The position numbers were made by a program, and so were the translations under genes. From Terriglobia bacterium (GTDB lineage Bacteria; Acidobacteriota; Terriglobia; Versatilivoradales; Versatilivoraceae), in the NCBI GenBank assembly GCA_022452285.1, contig JAKUNG010000003.1, forward strand, positions 39,132 to 103,131: DNA of 64,000 bases. The letters run 5' to 3'. Positions 1-8,752 of the stretch are shown here, one piece after another (the first letter of the stretch is position 1; each line of letters begins with the position of its first letter). Below the pieces are notes generated by a model. The model was not told where the DNA came from. It was given only the letters and a program-made list of their open reading frames with translations, and did no database searches.

Positions 1-1747
1 ATTTTCTAATCCTCTCTAACTCTACATTAGTTAAAATAGGACAAGGTAAACTAAGTAACCTGGCATGGTGTGGTGTCTCTGCCAAGAGATTTGCTTCACT
101 ACCAACATGAATTTCCACAGACATCACCATATTTTCACGAATTGAGTCGATAGGAGGATTGGTGACCTGTGCAAATAACTGCTTAAAATAATTGAACAGT
201 AACGGCGATTTATTTGATAGTACGGCTAAAGGTGTATCAGTTCCCATAGATCCTACTGCTTCTTCACCTTCTTTACCCATAGGAGTCATCAAAATGCGAA
301 GGTCTTCGATCGTATAACCAAAAGCCTGCTGTTGCTGAAGAAGGTTCTTTATTTTTTTATTACCTGAGGTCACTAATGGTAGATCGGAAAGTTTAACTCG
401 GTTATTTTCTACCCATACTCGATAAGGTTGCTGAGTACTTGTTGTACGCTTAATTTCAGTATCGTCAATAATACGTCCCTGGTGGGTATCTACTAGAAAC
501 ATCTTACCTGGTTGGAGACGTCCTTTTTGTAAAATATCTTCTTGGGGAACTTCCAAAACTCCAACCTCAGAAGACATAACAACCAAATTATCTTTAGTCA
601 CTATAAAACGCGATGGTCTTAACCCATTGCGATCAAGAACAGCCCCAATTCGAATACCATCAGTAAAAGCGATTGAGGCAGGACCATCCCATGGTTCCAT
701 CAAAAAAGAGTGGTATTCATAAAATCCTCGCTTTTCAGGACTCATCTGAGAATCTTTGTGCCAAGCCTCAGGAATTAACATCATCATGGCATGAGGAAGA
801 GAGCGTCCCCCCTGAACCAGAAATTCCAACGCATTGTCAATAGTCTCACTATCACTGCCAGTTTCAGATACCAGCGGAAAGAGTTTATTAAGGTCATTCC
901 CAAAAATATCGGAAGATAAAGTCCCTGATCGGGCACGCATCCAATTTCTATTTCCACGAAGAGTGTTAATTTCTCCATTATGGGCCAAATACCTATAAGG
1001 ATGGGCAAGTTCCCAAGAAGGAAAAGTGTTTGTGCTAAACCGAGAGTGGACTAGAGCTAATGCACTTTTAAAAAGAGGGTTCACAAGATCCACGTAGTAA
1101 GCTGGAATTTGCTCTGCCGTTAGAAGGCCCTTATAAACAACAGTACCTGTTGAAAAACTAGCGATATAAAAATTTTGGATTCCAGAAAGTTTTTGATTCT
1201 CTGACTCGCTCTCAGCAAGCTTTTGAATTACATACAATTTTCGATCGAGAGCCTTATTATTTCTACAAGCTGAACCACCGATCCCTACAAATAATTGACG
1301 AATTATTGGCTCCGATTCTTGCGCTAGCCTACCAATGGCCTTATTGTTTACAGGAACTGTTCTCCACCCCAAAAAGGATAGTCCCTCTTTAATAACCACC
1401 TTTTCCAAAAGATTTTCCAGAGATTTGCGATTGTCAGCATCCTGAGGCAAAAAGACCATACCAACCCCATACTCTCCAAAAGGGGGAAGTTTAAAACCAA
1501 CATCTCCACATTTTCTCCTAAAGAACTCATCTGGAATCTGAACCAGTATTCCTGCTCCATCCCCTGTTTCTGGGTCACACCCACATGCTCCTCTATGGGC
1601 TAAGTTGGATAGCACCTCTAACCCCTGATTAATAATTAAATGGCTCTTAACTCCATTAAGGTTAACGACAAAACCTACTCCGCAACTATCATGTTCAAAC
1701 TCAGGGTCATAGAGGCCTTGCTTTACTGGTAGTCCTTCCTTACTCAT
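1..1747 (-). CDS. gltB: Glutamate synthase large subunit, N-terminal 582 residues (runs off the window)
   Basis: This is the front third to half of the large (glutaminase plus synthase) subunit of glutamate synthase, which makes two glutamates from glutamine and 2-oxoglutarate. The reading frame is open from an ATG preceded by a GAGGT ribosome site to the window edge. After a 21-residue propeptide comes Cys22 in DSCGVGF, the expected N-terminal nucleophile of the class II amidotransferase domain. Further family blocks follow: AHRGACGCDPETGDGAG, HSRFSTNTFPSW, AHNGEINTLRGN, EPWDGPASIAF and DRNGLRPSR. The FMN/Fe-S synthase half lies outside the window, so integrity is unknown. No gltD is visible. 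A closely related ferredoxin-type enzyme cannot be excluded. Confidence 0.95.
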   Translation of the reverse strand, partial: MSKEGLPVKQGLYDPEFEHDSCGVGFVVNLNGVKSHLIINQGLEVLSNLAHRGACGCDPETGDGAGILVQIPDEFFRRKCGDVGFKLPPFGEYGVGMVFLPQDADNRKSLENLLEKVVIKEGLSFLGWRTVPVNNKAIGRLAQESEPIIRQLFVGIGGSACRNNKALDRKLYVIQKLAESESENQKLSGIQNFYIASFSTGTVVYKGLLTAEQIPAYYVDLVNPLFKSALALVHSRFSTNTFPSWELAHPYRYLAHNGEINTLRGNRNWMRARSGTLSSDIFGNDLNKLFPLVSETGSDSETIDNALEFLVQGGRSLPHAMMMLIPEAWHKDSQMSPEKRGFYEYHSFLMEPWDGPASIAFTDGIRIGAVLDRNGLRPSRFIVTKDNLVVMSSEVGVLEVPQEDILQKGRLQPGKMFLVDTHQGRIIDDTEIKRTTSTQQPYRVWVENNRVKLSDLPLVTSGNKKIKNLLQQQQAFGYTIEDLRILMTPMGKEGEEAVGSMGTDTPLAVLSNKSPLLFNYFKQLFAQVTNPPIDSIRENMVMSVEIHVGSEANLLAETPHHARLLSLPCPILTNVELERIRK

Positions 1748-2313
1748 TTATTACCTCATTATTTAAAAAGGTTCTCTCTCATTTCACATAGAGACAATAG
1801 TGCAAAAAGTCTTTTTCTTAGATTCCTCACAAGAGAAACCCAAGGACTTTAACTCGCCAATCTCAACTCCCTATATTTTCTTGAATAGGAAAAGCTAGTA
1901 AACTGGCACCTGCTTCCTAGACATTATCTAGCCATTGATCTTAAAAAGGTAAGTTAAATATTCTTTGCCTTTTCATGACACCACAGCTTCATCTAGGCAC
2001 CGCTGGGGAAAATAGGCACGAGGATTAATATGAAATCCGAGTTATATAATTTTAAAAGAAAGAACCGATCAATATAAATTTATATTTTTTATAAATTTAA
2101 TAAATTTATTTTATACTTTAACTACCGCCTGTACTTCTTGCATAAAATTTACTCAAGTTTAATCCAGAACCAATCACTCATTTATACATTCATAATAAAA
2201 AATCATTACTCCATTCCTATTTGTCACCTTCAAACCGCTTGCTCAAAAAAGGGACTAACACTAGATACTTTATTACGACAAGAAAATCCAAACTAGCGTA
2301 TAATTAACACCTT
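1748..2313. other. Intergenic region between divergent gltB and a small membrane protein gene
   Basis: About 570 bases, very AT-rich near 2070-2115, with no credible reading frame on either strand. It must hold the promoters of the two divergent genes, but I see no convincing promoter pair and no recognisable riboswitch or RNA gene. Confidence 0.6.
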
Positions 2314-2583
2314 ATGTCCAAGAAAACAAAATGTTCTATTGCACTTATTGTCATTATGGTGTGTGGCTACATCGTATACTCTTCAACACAATTAGACCGA
2401 TTTAGCTGTGAGGTTTGCATTGAGTTCCGAGGGAAAAGTGATTGTCGTACAGCTCTTGGTAATACCGAAGAAGAGGCCATAAGAACAGCCCTTGATACTG
2501 CTTGTGCCCAGATCTCTTCAGGCATGACAGATAGTATTGCCTGCACTCAAACTGCCCCCAAAAGTGTTAACTGTAAAAAATAG
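2314..2583 (+). CDS. Small membrane-anchored Cys-containing protein, unknown function
   Basis: An 89-residue protein. It has a short basic N-terminus, one hydrophobic segment (about residues 8-23), and then a soluble, probably periplasmic part with five Cys residues, including the block CEVCIEF...CRTA, and the segment EEEAIRTALDTACAQISSGM. From memory, similar short proteins occur in several Gram-negative lineages with the same spacing of EEA-RTA-ACA-SGMTDSI, but I know no function. It stands alone, with gaps of more than 240 bases on both sides. Confidence in it being a real gene rests on the signal-anchor plus conserved-looking soluble part. Confidence 0.65.
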   Translation: MSKKTKCSIALIVIMVCGYIVYSSTQLDRFSCEVCIEFRGKSDCRTALGNTEEEAIRTALDTACAQISSGMTDSIACTQTAPKSVNCKK

Positions 2584-2832
2584 AAAAACCTAATCCAAAA
2601 TAAAAACTACACCTAATCCATCGCTAAGGAATAAAATAATTCTTTAAAAGATAATAAAGAAAAACTGTAATGCTTTGTACTACAAAACCCGGCTTTGAAA
2701 CAATAACCAAAAAACTACTACAAAAAGATAACTATATCTAATTGTTGTTATCTCAATGTGTAAAATGAAACTTTCTTATTTTTACTCAAAAACTTTATTC
2801 CGACAGCAAAGAATTTCACATTCGAGGACCTT

Positions 2833-3765
2833 ATGAAAAGTAACTCCTCAGACGGTTTTTTAAGCCGACTGAAGACTGCAATGACTTTTACCCGAAAGAA
2901 TCTAGTGGAATGCATAGAGGATGCATTCCAAGGGAAAAAGGAGATTGATTCAAATCTTCTTGAAGAACTTGAGAGTATTCTCATTAGTGCTGATATTGGG
3001 ATTAAAACTACTACAGAAATTTTAGAGGTTGTTAAAAACCAAGTTGATCGAAAACAAATCAAAAATGGAGATGAATTAAAAGCATGTATTAAATCAGAAT
3101 TGCTCCGCATTTTAAAATCAGCATCCAGCTGTTCTTCTAACAACATTGATTCAAAATTAATGGTGATCTTAGTCGTTGGAGTTAACGGTGTAGGGAAAAC
3201 CACTACTACTGGCAAACTAGCTAAACGATTTACCCAACAAAATAAGAATGTGTTGGTGTGTGCTGCTGATACCTTTAGGGCAGCTGCAGTAGAGCAAATG
3301 GAACAGTTAGGAACTGAGGCCAAGGTAAAGGTAATTCGTCAAAATGCAGGAACTGACCCTTCAGCGATCCTATTTGATGCCATTAATGCAGCTAAATCAA
3401 GGAATGTTGACATTCTTATCATTGATACAGCTGGCCGTCTTCATACTAAAAACAACCTTATGGCTGAACTAGAAAAAATGAGACGGATTGCTGGTCGAGA
3501 AGTTCAAGGAGCGCCCCATGAGATTTTACTTGTCATCGATGCAACCACAGGACAAAACGGTTTGATCCAAGCTCAGGAATTTTCTCGAATTTCCGGTATT
3601 AGTGGAATTATTTTAAGTAAGCTAGATGGTACAGCTAAGGGTGGAGTTGTTATTGGAATCGCACGTGATCTTAATACTCCAATTAAATATGTCGGTATTG
3701 GTGAACAACTTGATGATTTGATTCCCTTTTCTCCTGAAGATTTTGTTAATTCATTATTTACCTAG
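2833..3765 (+). CDS. ftsY: Signal recognition particle receptor FtsY
   Basis: GTPase that docks SRP-ribosome complexes at the inner membrane. The 310-residue protein has the N domain (about 1-100) and the G domain with GVNGVGKT from residue 116 (P-loop), the DTFRAAA block, DTAGR at about 198 and SKLDGTAKGG at about 262, followed by the GIGE...DLIPF ending typical of SRP GTPases. It lacks the long acidic A domain of E. coli FtsY, so it is the short form. A GAGGA ribosome site lies just before the ATG. It is a single gene, with the rib cluster starting 160 bases downstream. The antisense frame over its 5' half is not a gene. Confidence 0.96.
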   Translation: MKSNSSDGFLSRLKTAMTFTRKNLVECIEDAFQGKKEIDSNLLEELESILISADIGIKTTTEILEVVKNQVDRKQIKNGDELKACIKSELLRILKSASSCSSNNIDSKLMVILVVGVNGVGKTTTTGKLAKRFTQQNKNVLVCAADTFRAAAVEQMEQLGTEAKVKVIRQNAGTDPSAILFDAINAAKSRNVDILIIDTAGRLHTKNNLMAELEKMRRIAGREVQGAPHEILLVIDATTGQNGLIQAQEFSRISGISGIILSKLDGTAKGGVVIGIARDLNTPIKYVGIGEQLDDLIPFSPEDFVNSLFT

Positions 3766-3828
3766 ATTAAAAGGATCTCAGCAAACTACATGATGAGTCA
3801 TTTAATTATTTTAAAAAATCTATCGTTA

Positions 3829-3852
3829 GACCTTTTTGTATTGAAAAAGGTC
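3829..3852 (+). terminator. Possible terminator hairpin downstream of ftsY
   Basis: A perfect 9-bp stem (GACCTTTTT pairing with AAAAAGGTC) around the 6-base loop GTATTG, 64 bases after the ftsY stop. The T-run lies inside the stem rather than after it, so it is not a textbook rho-independent terminator. Confidence 0.35.
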
Positions 3853-3925
3853 ATGCTTTAAAATGATTATTTATTCTTAACTGTTTTTCTTTTTAGACTT
3901 AGTTCAGCAGAATTTTACAAATAAC

Positions 3926-5050
3926 ATGTTAAAAACAGACCATGACTTCATGTCAGAGACTATAGAACAGGCCCTTCTTGGAAAAGGCTTAACCAGTCCA
4001 AACCCTATGGTTGGAGCAATCTTAGTTAATGACGGTAAAATTGTTGGTCGTGGATTCCATCGCTATGACTTACGTAAACATGCTGAAGTATGGGCTATAG
4101 AAAATGCCAAAGAAAAAACAAATGGAGCAACCTTATATGTCAATTTGGAGCCCTGTTGTCACCAAGGACGCACTGCACCCTGCTGTGACCAAATAATTAA
4201 GTCAGGAATCGTACATGTGGTAGCAGCAATGAAAGACCCTAATCCAATTGTAGGGGGTAAAGGATTGGAAAAACTGATGGAAGCAGGTATTAAAGTTACA
4301 GTAGGAATAAGGGAAAAGGAAGCTCAAAAGCTTAACGAAGCTTATAGTAAATACATTGTCCTCAGACAGCCTTTTGTCACTGTCAAAGCAGGGGTAACTA
4401 TAGATGGAAAGATTGCTCCCGAAAAAGGCTCACAGAGATGGATTACTGGTTTAGAATCAAGACATTGGGCTCACCAATTACGTCTTGAGTCCGATTCAAT
4501 TTTGGTTGGAATTGGAACAATACTCCAAGACAACCCACGACTAACTGATCGTAGTGGTCAGGAACGGAACCGACCTTTAATTCGAGTCATTTTAGATTCT
4601 ACGCTACGTCTTCCACTTAATAGTAACCTAGTTAATAGTGTAGAAGACGGTGATATAATCGTTTTTTGTGCAGAGGATAGAGATTTGGATCGGCATAAGA
4701 AAATAGAAGACAAAGGCATTCAGATCATTCCAGTAGCTAAAATTGCCCAAGGTATTCCCCTCAAAATAGTGTTGAATGAATTGGGAAAACGGGAAATAAC
4801 AAGCCTTTTGATTGAAGGGGGGTCCGAGGTTAATTTTAGTGCCCTGCAATCAAAAATTATTGATAAGCTTATTTGCTTGGTGGCCCCTAAAATTTTAGGA
4901 GGGCCAGCTGGTATCAGATTGTTTGGAGGTCAGGGCTTTTCCACACTAGAAGAGGCCCCTTTATTGTTTTTCTCTAAAACTCAAAAGCTTGGTCAGGATT
5001 TGATGATTGAGGCCTATTGTGTTGATACACAATCGAAACAATTACAATAA
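3926..5050 (+). CDS. ribD: Bifunctional riboflavin deaminase/reductase RibD
   Basis: Catalyses two riboflavin steps: deamination of the pyrimidine made by GTP cyclohydrolase II, then NADPH reduction of its ribosyl side chain. The 374-residue protein has the zinc deaminase domain (HAEVWAIENA from residue 52, EPCCHQGRTAPCC from about 75) and the RibD reductase domain (about 150-365; VKAGVTIDGKIAP, SDSILVGIGT, LIEGGSEVN). It leads a three-gene cluster with ribE and the ribB fusion on the same strand. No FMN riboswitch was recognised upstream. The ATG at 3926 was chosen; an in-frame ATG 24 bases later is an alternative, and neither has a clear ribosome site. Confidence 0.95.
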   Translation: MLKTDHDFMSETIEQALLGKGLTSPNPMVGAILVNDGKIVGRGFHRYDLRKHAEVWAIENAKEKTNGATLYVNLEPCCHQGRTAPCCDQIIKSGIVHVVAAMKDPNPIVGGKGLEKLMEAGIKVTVGIREKEAQKLNEAYSKYIVLRQPFVTVKAGVTIDGKIAPEKGSQRWITGLESRHWAHQLRLESDSILVGIGTILQDNPRLTDRSGQERNRPLIRVILDSTLRLPLNSNLVNSVEDGDIIVFCAEDRDLDRHKKIEDKGIQIIPVAKIAQGIPLKIVLNELGKREITSLLIEGGSEVNFSALQSKIIDKLICLVAPKILGGPAGIRLFGGQGFSTLEEAPLLFFSKTQKLGQDLMIEAYCVDTQSKQLQ

Positions 5051-5080
5051 CAATTTTAAGACTAGAAGTTTTAGATAATA

Positions 5081-5719
5081 ATGTTTACTGGCATAATTCA
5101 AAAAATCGGATTTATTTCTTCAGTTAAGTACAGAGAACAAACAGCTGTTCTTCACCTAACTGTCAATGAATTAATTTCTGAACTCCAGCCAGGTAGCAGC
5201 ATAGCGATAAATGGGGTTTGTCTTACCGTTAGAGACCAAAATCATGACAGTATCAAGACTGATTTATCCATGGAGACACTAAACCGATCTAATTTAGGAA
5301 AAGTAAAGCCAGGTGACCCAGTTAATCTTGAACTTCCATTACTACCTACAACACGATTAGGTGGACATTTTGTTCAAGGCCATGTTGATACAACAACCGA
5401 AGTTTATAGAATTAAAAAATCTCAAGAATTTGCTACATTTCAGTTTCTACTACCAGATCTGATTAGGCCATATGTGGTGGAAAAAGGCTCTATTGCAATT
5501 GACGGAATTAGCCTTACAGTTTCAAAAATCCAAAAAGATTTCTTTGAAGTTGCTATTGTCCCGCACACCTTAGAACATACTAATCTTGGTCATAGACTCA
5601 GAGGTGATCAAGTAAATATTGAATGTGATGTACTTGCAAAGTATGTCCAAAAATGTTTAGGACCACATCAGGGAAAATCGAATGAATCCAAACTGATCAA
5701 TCAGAATTTAGTCAATTAA
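5081..5719 (+). CDS. ribE: Riboflavin synthase alpha chain
   Basis: Dismutates two 6,7-dimethyl-8-ribityllumazines to riboflavin. The 212-residue protein begins MFTGIIQKIG, as the family does, and has the two lumazine-binding repeats: first SSIAINGVCLTV with LGGHFVQGHVD, second SIAIDGISLTV with IVPHTLEHTNLG. It lies 30 bases after ribD. The partner lumazine synthase (ribH), often next in such operons, is not in this window. Confidence 0.95.
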   Translation: MFTGIIQKIGFISSVKYREQTAVLHLTVNELISELQPGSSIAINGVCLTVRDQNHDSIKTDLSMETLNRSNLGKVKPGDPVNLELPLLPTTRLGGHFVQGHVDTTTEVYRIKKSQEFATFQFLLPDLIRPYVVEKGSIAIDGISLTVSKIQKDFFEVAIVPHTLEHTNLGHRLRGDQVNIECDVLAKYVQKCLGPHQGKSNESKLINQNLVN

Positions 5720-5775
5720 GGACGTTAGTAGCCCTACACACTGCGATTAGGATTAATTTAAAAAAGGAGTTTTAG

Positions 5776-6912
5776 TTGGAAATTTTGTTTTCGAGTATTG
5801 AAGAAGCTATCAACGACCTCAAGCAAGGGAAAATGCTTGTCGTGGTAGATGATGAGGATCGAGAAAACGAAGGTGATTTAACAATTGCCGCAGAGAAAGT
5901 AACACCTCATGCAATTAATTTTATGGCAAAATTTGGACGGGGATTGATTTGTCTTTCGATGACAGAAGAACATCTAGATAAACTTAGAATTCCACTTATG
6001 GTTAATGAAAATAATTCTAGATACGGAACTGCTTTTTGTGTTTCAATCGAAGCCAGACAAAAAGTCTCTACAGGAATTTCAGCAGCAGATCGTGCTCAGA
6101 CAATACTAACCGCCATCCATCCTGAAACTCAAGAAAATGATTTAGCAAAACCGGGTCATGTTTTCCCTTTGAGAGCTCGCAAAGGAGGAGTTCTGCTGCG
6201 GGCAGGTCAAACGGAAGCATCAGTCGATCTGGCTCGTATTGCAGGTCTCACCCCAGCAGGAGTTATTTGTGAGATCATGAATGACGATGGAAGCATGTCA
6301 AGATCTACAGAACTACAAAAGTTCTGTAAAAATCATGATTTAAAGATGATTACCGTAGCTGATTTAATCAAATATCGATTGAGAACTGAATCTTTTGTCA
6401 AACTAATTGCTGAGGAAAATCTACCTACCAAGTTCGGTCTTTTCAAAATGCTGGTTTTCAAAAGTGAAATTGAGCAAGAAACTCATGTTGCTTTAGTATT
6501 TGGGAATATCCAATCGAATCAGCCTGAACTTGTAAGAGTGCATTCTCATTGTTTAACCGGAGATGTTTTACATTCCATTCAATGCGATTGTCATACTCAA
6601 ATTGAAAAATGTATGGAACTTATCTCACAAAAGGGCAGCGGGGTGTTACTTTATTTACACCAAACTGGACGGGGTTTTGAAATTCAAAAATCAGAGTCTG
6701 GAAACCGCGTAAGATATCACGGCTCAGAAAACAGCATGGCCGAGGATTTTAACAGCCATAAAATCCAAAAGCATTACGGTACTGGGGCCCAAATTCTTTC
6801 TAAGCTAAATCTTAAAAAAATTCGATTACTGACCAACCATCCTCGCAAAATAGTTGGTTTAGAAGGCTATGGAATTAGCATAGTGGAGCAAGTTCCAATC
6901 AAAAAGTCCTAA
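5776..6912 (+). CDS. ribB: DHBP synthase fused to a degenerate GTP cyclohydrolase II domain (RibBA/RibBX-like)
   Basis: The N-terminal ~200 residues are a complete 3,4-dihydroxy-2-butanone-4-phosphate synthase ([57 protein letters not shown]). The C-terminal part aligns with GTP cyclohydrolase II and keeps the three zinc cysteines (Cys259 in HSHCLTGD, Cys270 and Cys272 in CDC). However, the GTP-contact EGR reads TGR (Thr297), and the catalytic Asp and Arg of the family block DERD/DxRDY are replaced (Ile330, Lys332 in KIQKHYG). This matches RibBX-type variants known in Proteobacteria, where the C-terminal half has no cyclohydrolase activity. If so, the cell needs a separate ribA. The start is TTG with AAGGAG upstream. 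It ends the rib cluster. Confidence 0.88.
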   Translation: MEILFSSIEEAINDLKQGKMLVVVDDEDRENEGDLTIAAEKVTPHAINFMAKFGRGLICLSMTEEHLDKLRIPLMVNENNSRYGTAFCVSIEARQKVSTGISAADRAQTILTAIHPETQENDLAKPGHVFPLRARKGGVLLRAGQTEASVDLARIAGLTPAGVICEIMNDDGSMSRSTELQKFCKNHDLKMITVADLIKYRLRTESFVKLIAEENLPTKFGLFKMLVFKSEIEQETHVALVFGNIQSNQPELVRVHSHCLTGDVLHSIQCDCHTQIEKCMELISQKGSGVLLYLHQTGRGFEIQKSESGNRVRYHGSENSMAEDFNSHKIQKHYGTGAQILSKLNLKKIRLLTNHPRKIVGLEGYGISIVEQVPIKKS

Positions 6913-6982
6913 AAATTGCATGGATGAATGATCTCTATATTTGGTGTCGAATCAATTCTTCAAACCAACAAGACGTCATAAT

Positions 6983-8014
6983 TTACTTCGAAGACATTTC
7001 TAACTGAGAATTGTCTAAGACCACCGTATTGTCTCCAAGAATCGTTTTCGATAAAACAGCATTCTTTCCAATTTGACAGGAATTTCCTACAACACAACCT
7101 TCTATTTTTGTATCATCGCCAATCTCCACTCCGCTCCAAATCACTGAGCGGTCTATAATAACCCTTTTACCTATTCGACAACCTTCATTAATCGATGAAG
7201 AAAAGATTTGAGATTTTTCACCAATGGCACATGAAGAAGAGATAAACGAATTAAGAAAGTTAGCTCCAGGTTTTAACTTTGGCATAGAATCTTCCCAAGG
7301 CAGAATTACCGAAGGTACAAACCGGCGTTGGAGTATATCTAAATGGGCATTTAGATATTTTTCTGGCGTACCAATATCAATCCAATAACCTGGAGCAACA
7401 TAACCATAAACAGCTCTTCCACTGGCAAGCAGATCAGGGAAAACAGATTTTTCGAAAGAATAATTTTTTCCAAGAGGAATCATCTCCAAAACTTCTGGTT
7501 CAAGAACATAACAACCTGCGTTGATTGTATTGCAAGTAATGTCTTCAAGGCCTGGCTTTTCAAGAAAGCGGGTTACTCGCCCATCCTCGGTAGTTTCCAC
7601 TAATCCATAGGAGGATGGATTTCCAACTTGAGTAAGCACTATAGTAGCTATTGCAGAGTTTGCCTGATGAAAACGAATGATCTTATTTAGATCGAAATTA
7701 CAGAGAATATCTCCGTTAAAAACCAAAGTAGTCCCATCTAAGAAAGACTCAGAATTTTTATAGGCTCCAGCAGTTCCTAAAGGAACATTTTCCACTATGT
7801 AGTGGAGTTTGTTGGACTGTCCGAGTACTGATTCGATCTTTTCTGGTTGATAGCCAACACTAAGAATAGTTTCATCAACGTTATATTTCTTAAGCAACTC
7901 CAGTTGGTAGCAGAGGAACGGCACATTAACAATAGGCACTACAGGTTTAGGAACTTTAAGGGTCAAGGGTCTAAGCCGAGTCCCCTGTCCCCCAGCTAAT
8001 ATAACTGCTTTCAT
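6983..8014 (-). CDS. Sugar-nucleotide pyrophosphorylase with left-handed beta-helix tail
   Basis: Probably joins NTP and a sugar 1-phosphate to give an NDP-sugar for envelope polysaccharide. The N-terminal ~230 residues are a nucleotidyltransferase domain (MKAVILAGGQGTRLRPLT, PKPVVPIVNVPF, FNGDILCNFD, FLEKPG, WIDIGTPEKYL). The remaining ~100 residues show hexapeptide-like repeats (SCAIGEKSQIFSS, RIGKRVIIDRSVI, QIGKNAVLSKT). This layout fits mannose-1-phosphate guanylyltransferase or glucose-1-phosphate transferase types; the substrate is not decidable. I chose the second ATG because GAGGA lies 6 bases before it, while the ATG two codons earlier abuts that site. folB ends 13 bases upstream. 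Confidence 0.85.
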   Translation of the reverse strand: MKAVILAGGQGTRLRPLTLKVPKPVVPIVNVPFLCYQLELLKKYNVDETILSVGYQPEKIESVLGQSNKLHYIVENVPLGTAGAYKNSESFLDGTTLVFNGDILCNFDLNKIIRFHQANSAIATIVLTQVGNPSSYGLVETTEDGRVTRFLEKPGLEDITCNTINAGCYVLEPEVLEMIPLGKNYSFEKSVFPDLLASGRAVYGYVAPGYWIDIGTPEKYLNAHLDILQRRFVPSVILPWEDSMPKLKPGANFLNSFISSSCAIGEKSQIFSSSINEGCRIGKRVIIDRSVIWSGVEIGDDTKIEGCVVGNSCQIGKNAVLSKTILGDNTVVLDNSQLEMSSK

Positions 8015-8027
8015 AAGCATTCCTCAT

Positions 8028-8390
8028 CTAGGCTAACCAAGAACGATCTCGTTTCACTTCAACTCCCACAAACCCAACATTTTTGCTAAAAGTACGGACT
8101 TTACCAATCTTAACCTTAACTTTTTTTACCTTAAATTTTCTTAAAACTTCTCGACAAATGAAGAGTGCAACCTCCTCAAGCAGGACAAAGCTTTGACACT
8201 GGCATAGGTCCTTGACAAATTCATAAACTCTTTTATAGTCGACAGTCTTTCCCAATTGACCATTAACAGTTTTTTCCAATGATACAAACAAGGTTAAGTG
8301 CAAGCGACAACGCTGAATTTTTCGACGTTCTTCCAACGTGGTACCAACCTTCATCTCAAAATGAATATCATTAAGAACAATTTTATCCAT
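8028..8390 (-). CDS. folB: Dihydroneopterin aldolase FolB
   Basis: Cleaves 7,8-dihydroneopterin to 6-hydroxymethyl-dihydropterin and glycolaldehyde in folate synthesis. The 120-residue size and the blocks IVLNDIHFEMKVGTTLEER, KTVDYKRVYEFV, LLEEVALFICREVL and VKVKIGKV...VGFVGVEV fit the FolB family, including the conserved Glu-Glu region and a Lys in VKIGK. The folate partner folK lies about 42 kb away on the same strand, so the pathway is dispersed. It is probably cotranscribed with the downstream nucleotidyltransferase gene. Confidence 0.88.
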   Translation of the reverse strand: MDKIVLNDIHFEMKVGTTLEERRKIQRCRLHLTLFVSLEKTVNGQLGKTVDYKRVYEFVKDLCQCQSFVLLEEVALFICREVLRKFKVKKVKVKIGKVRTFSKNVGFVGVEVKRDRSWLA

Positions 8391-8460
8391 AATGGTAAGT
8401 CCCCTATTTAAGATACCAGATTAACCACTAAGAATAGTTATAATTTCCCAAGAAAAACAC

Positions 8461-8636
8461 TTAGAAATAGTAACACTATCATTTAAGACCTTTGATTCTG
8501 TTGATAGGATTAATGTAATGGGCAAGAACCAAATCCGAGAAATGGAAAACCACCAAAAATTACTAGCTAAAAAAGGACTTTACTTCAAACTATATCAACT
8601 CCAATATAAAGACCAAATGTCTCCAAACCTGAAATG
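8461..8636 (+). pseudogene. Relic of the C-terminus of an MsbA-type ABC exporter
   Basis: In the gap between folB and uvrC, one frame reads TLSFKTFDSVDRINVM, then KNQIREMENHQKLLAKKGLY, FKLYQLQYKDQ and a stop. This matches the end of an MsbA-like ATPase domain: the switch-His block AHRLSTVxxADRI (His lost here), then xGxIxExGxHxxLLxxxGxYxxLYxxQF. The transmembrane part, Walker A, signature and Walker B motifs are all absent upstream. About 58 codons survive, too few to act as an ATPase. I infer the 3' remnant of a deleted lipid or peptide exporter gene. The rest of the folB-uvrC gap (about 8391-8752) shows nothing else. Confidence 0.7.
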
Positions 8637-8752
8637 AGGTTCTGATACATAATCAAATTAATCGATTTTGCTAAGGTACTCATTACTTTACATTCAATCT
8701 CTTGAATTTACCAAAGACCCAAATCATTCACTAGAACCGTTCCTAAAATGAC

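Noticed and set aside
2748-3323. A 191-codon frame antisense to ftsY
   Set aside because: It lies over the well-supported ftsY gene, is rich in Ser and Phe as expected of a shadow frame, and matches no family I know.
3766-3925. Possible FMN riboswitch before ribD
   Set aside because: The conserved AGGGGC and GATGAC-type elements of the RFN fold are not present in the 160 bases.
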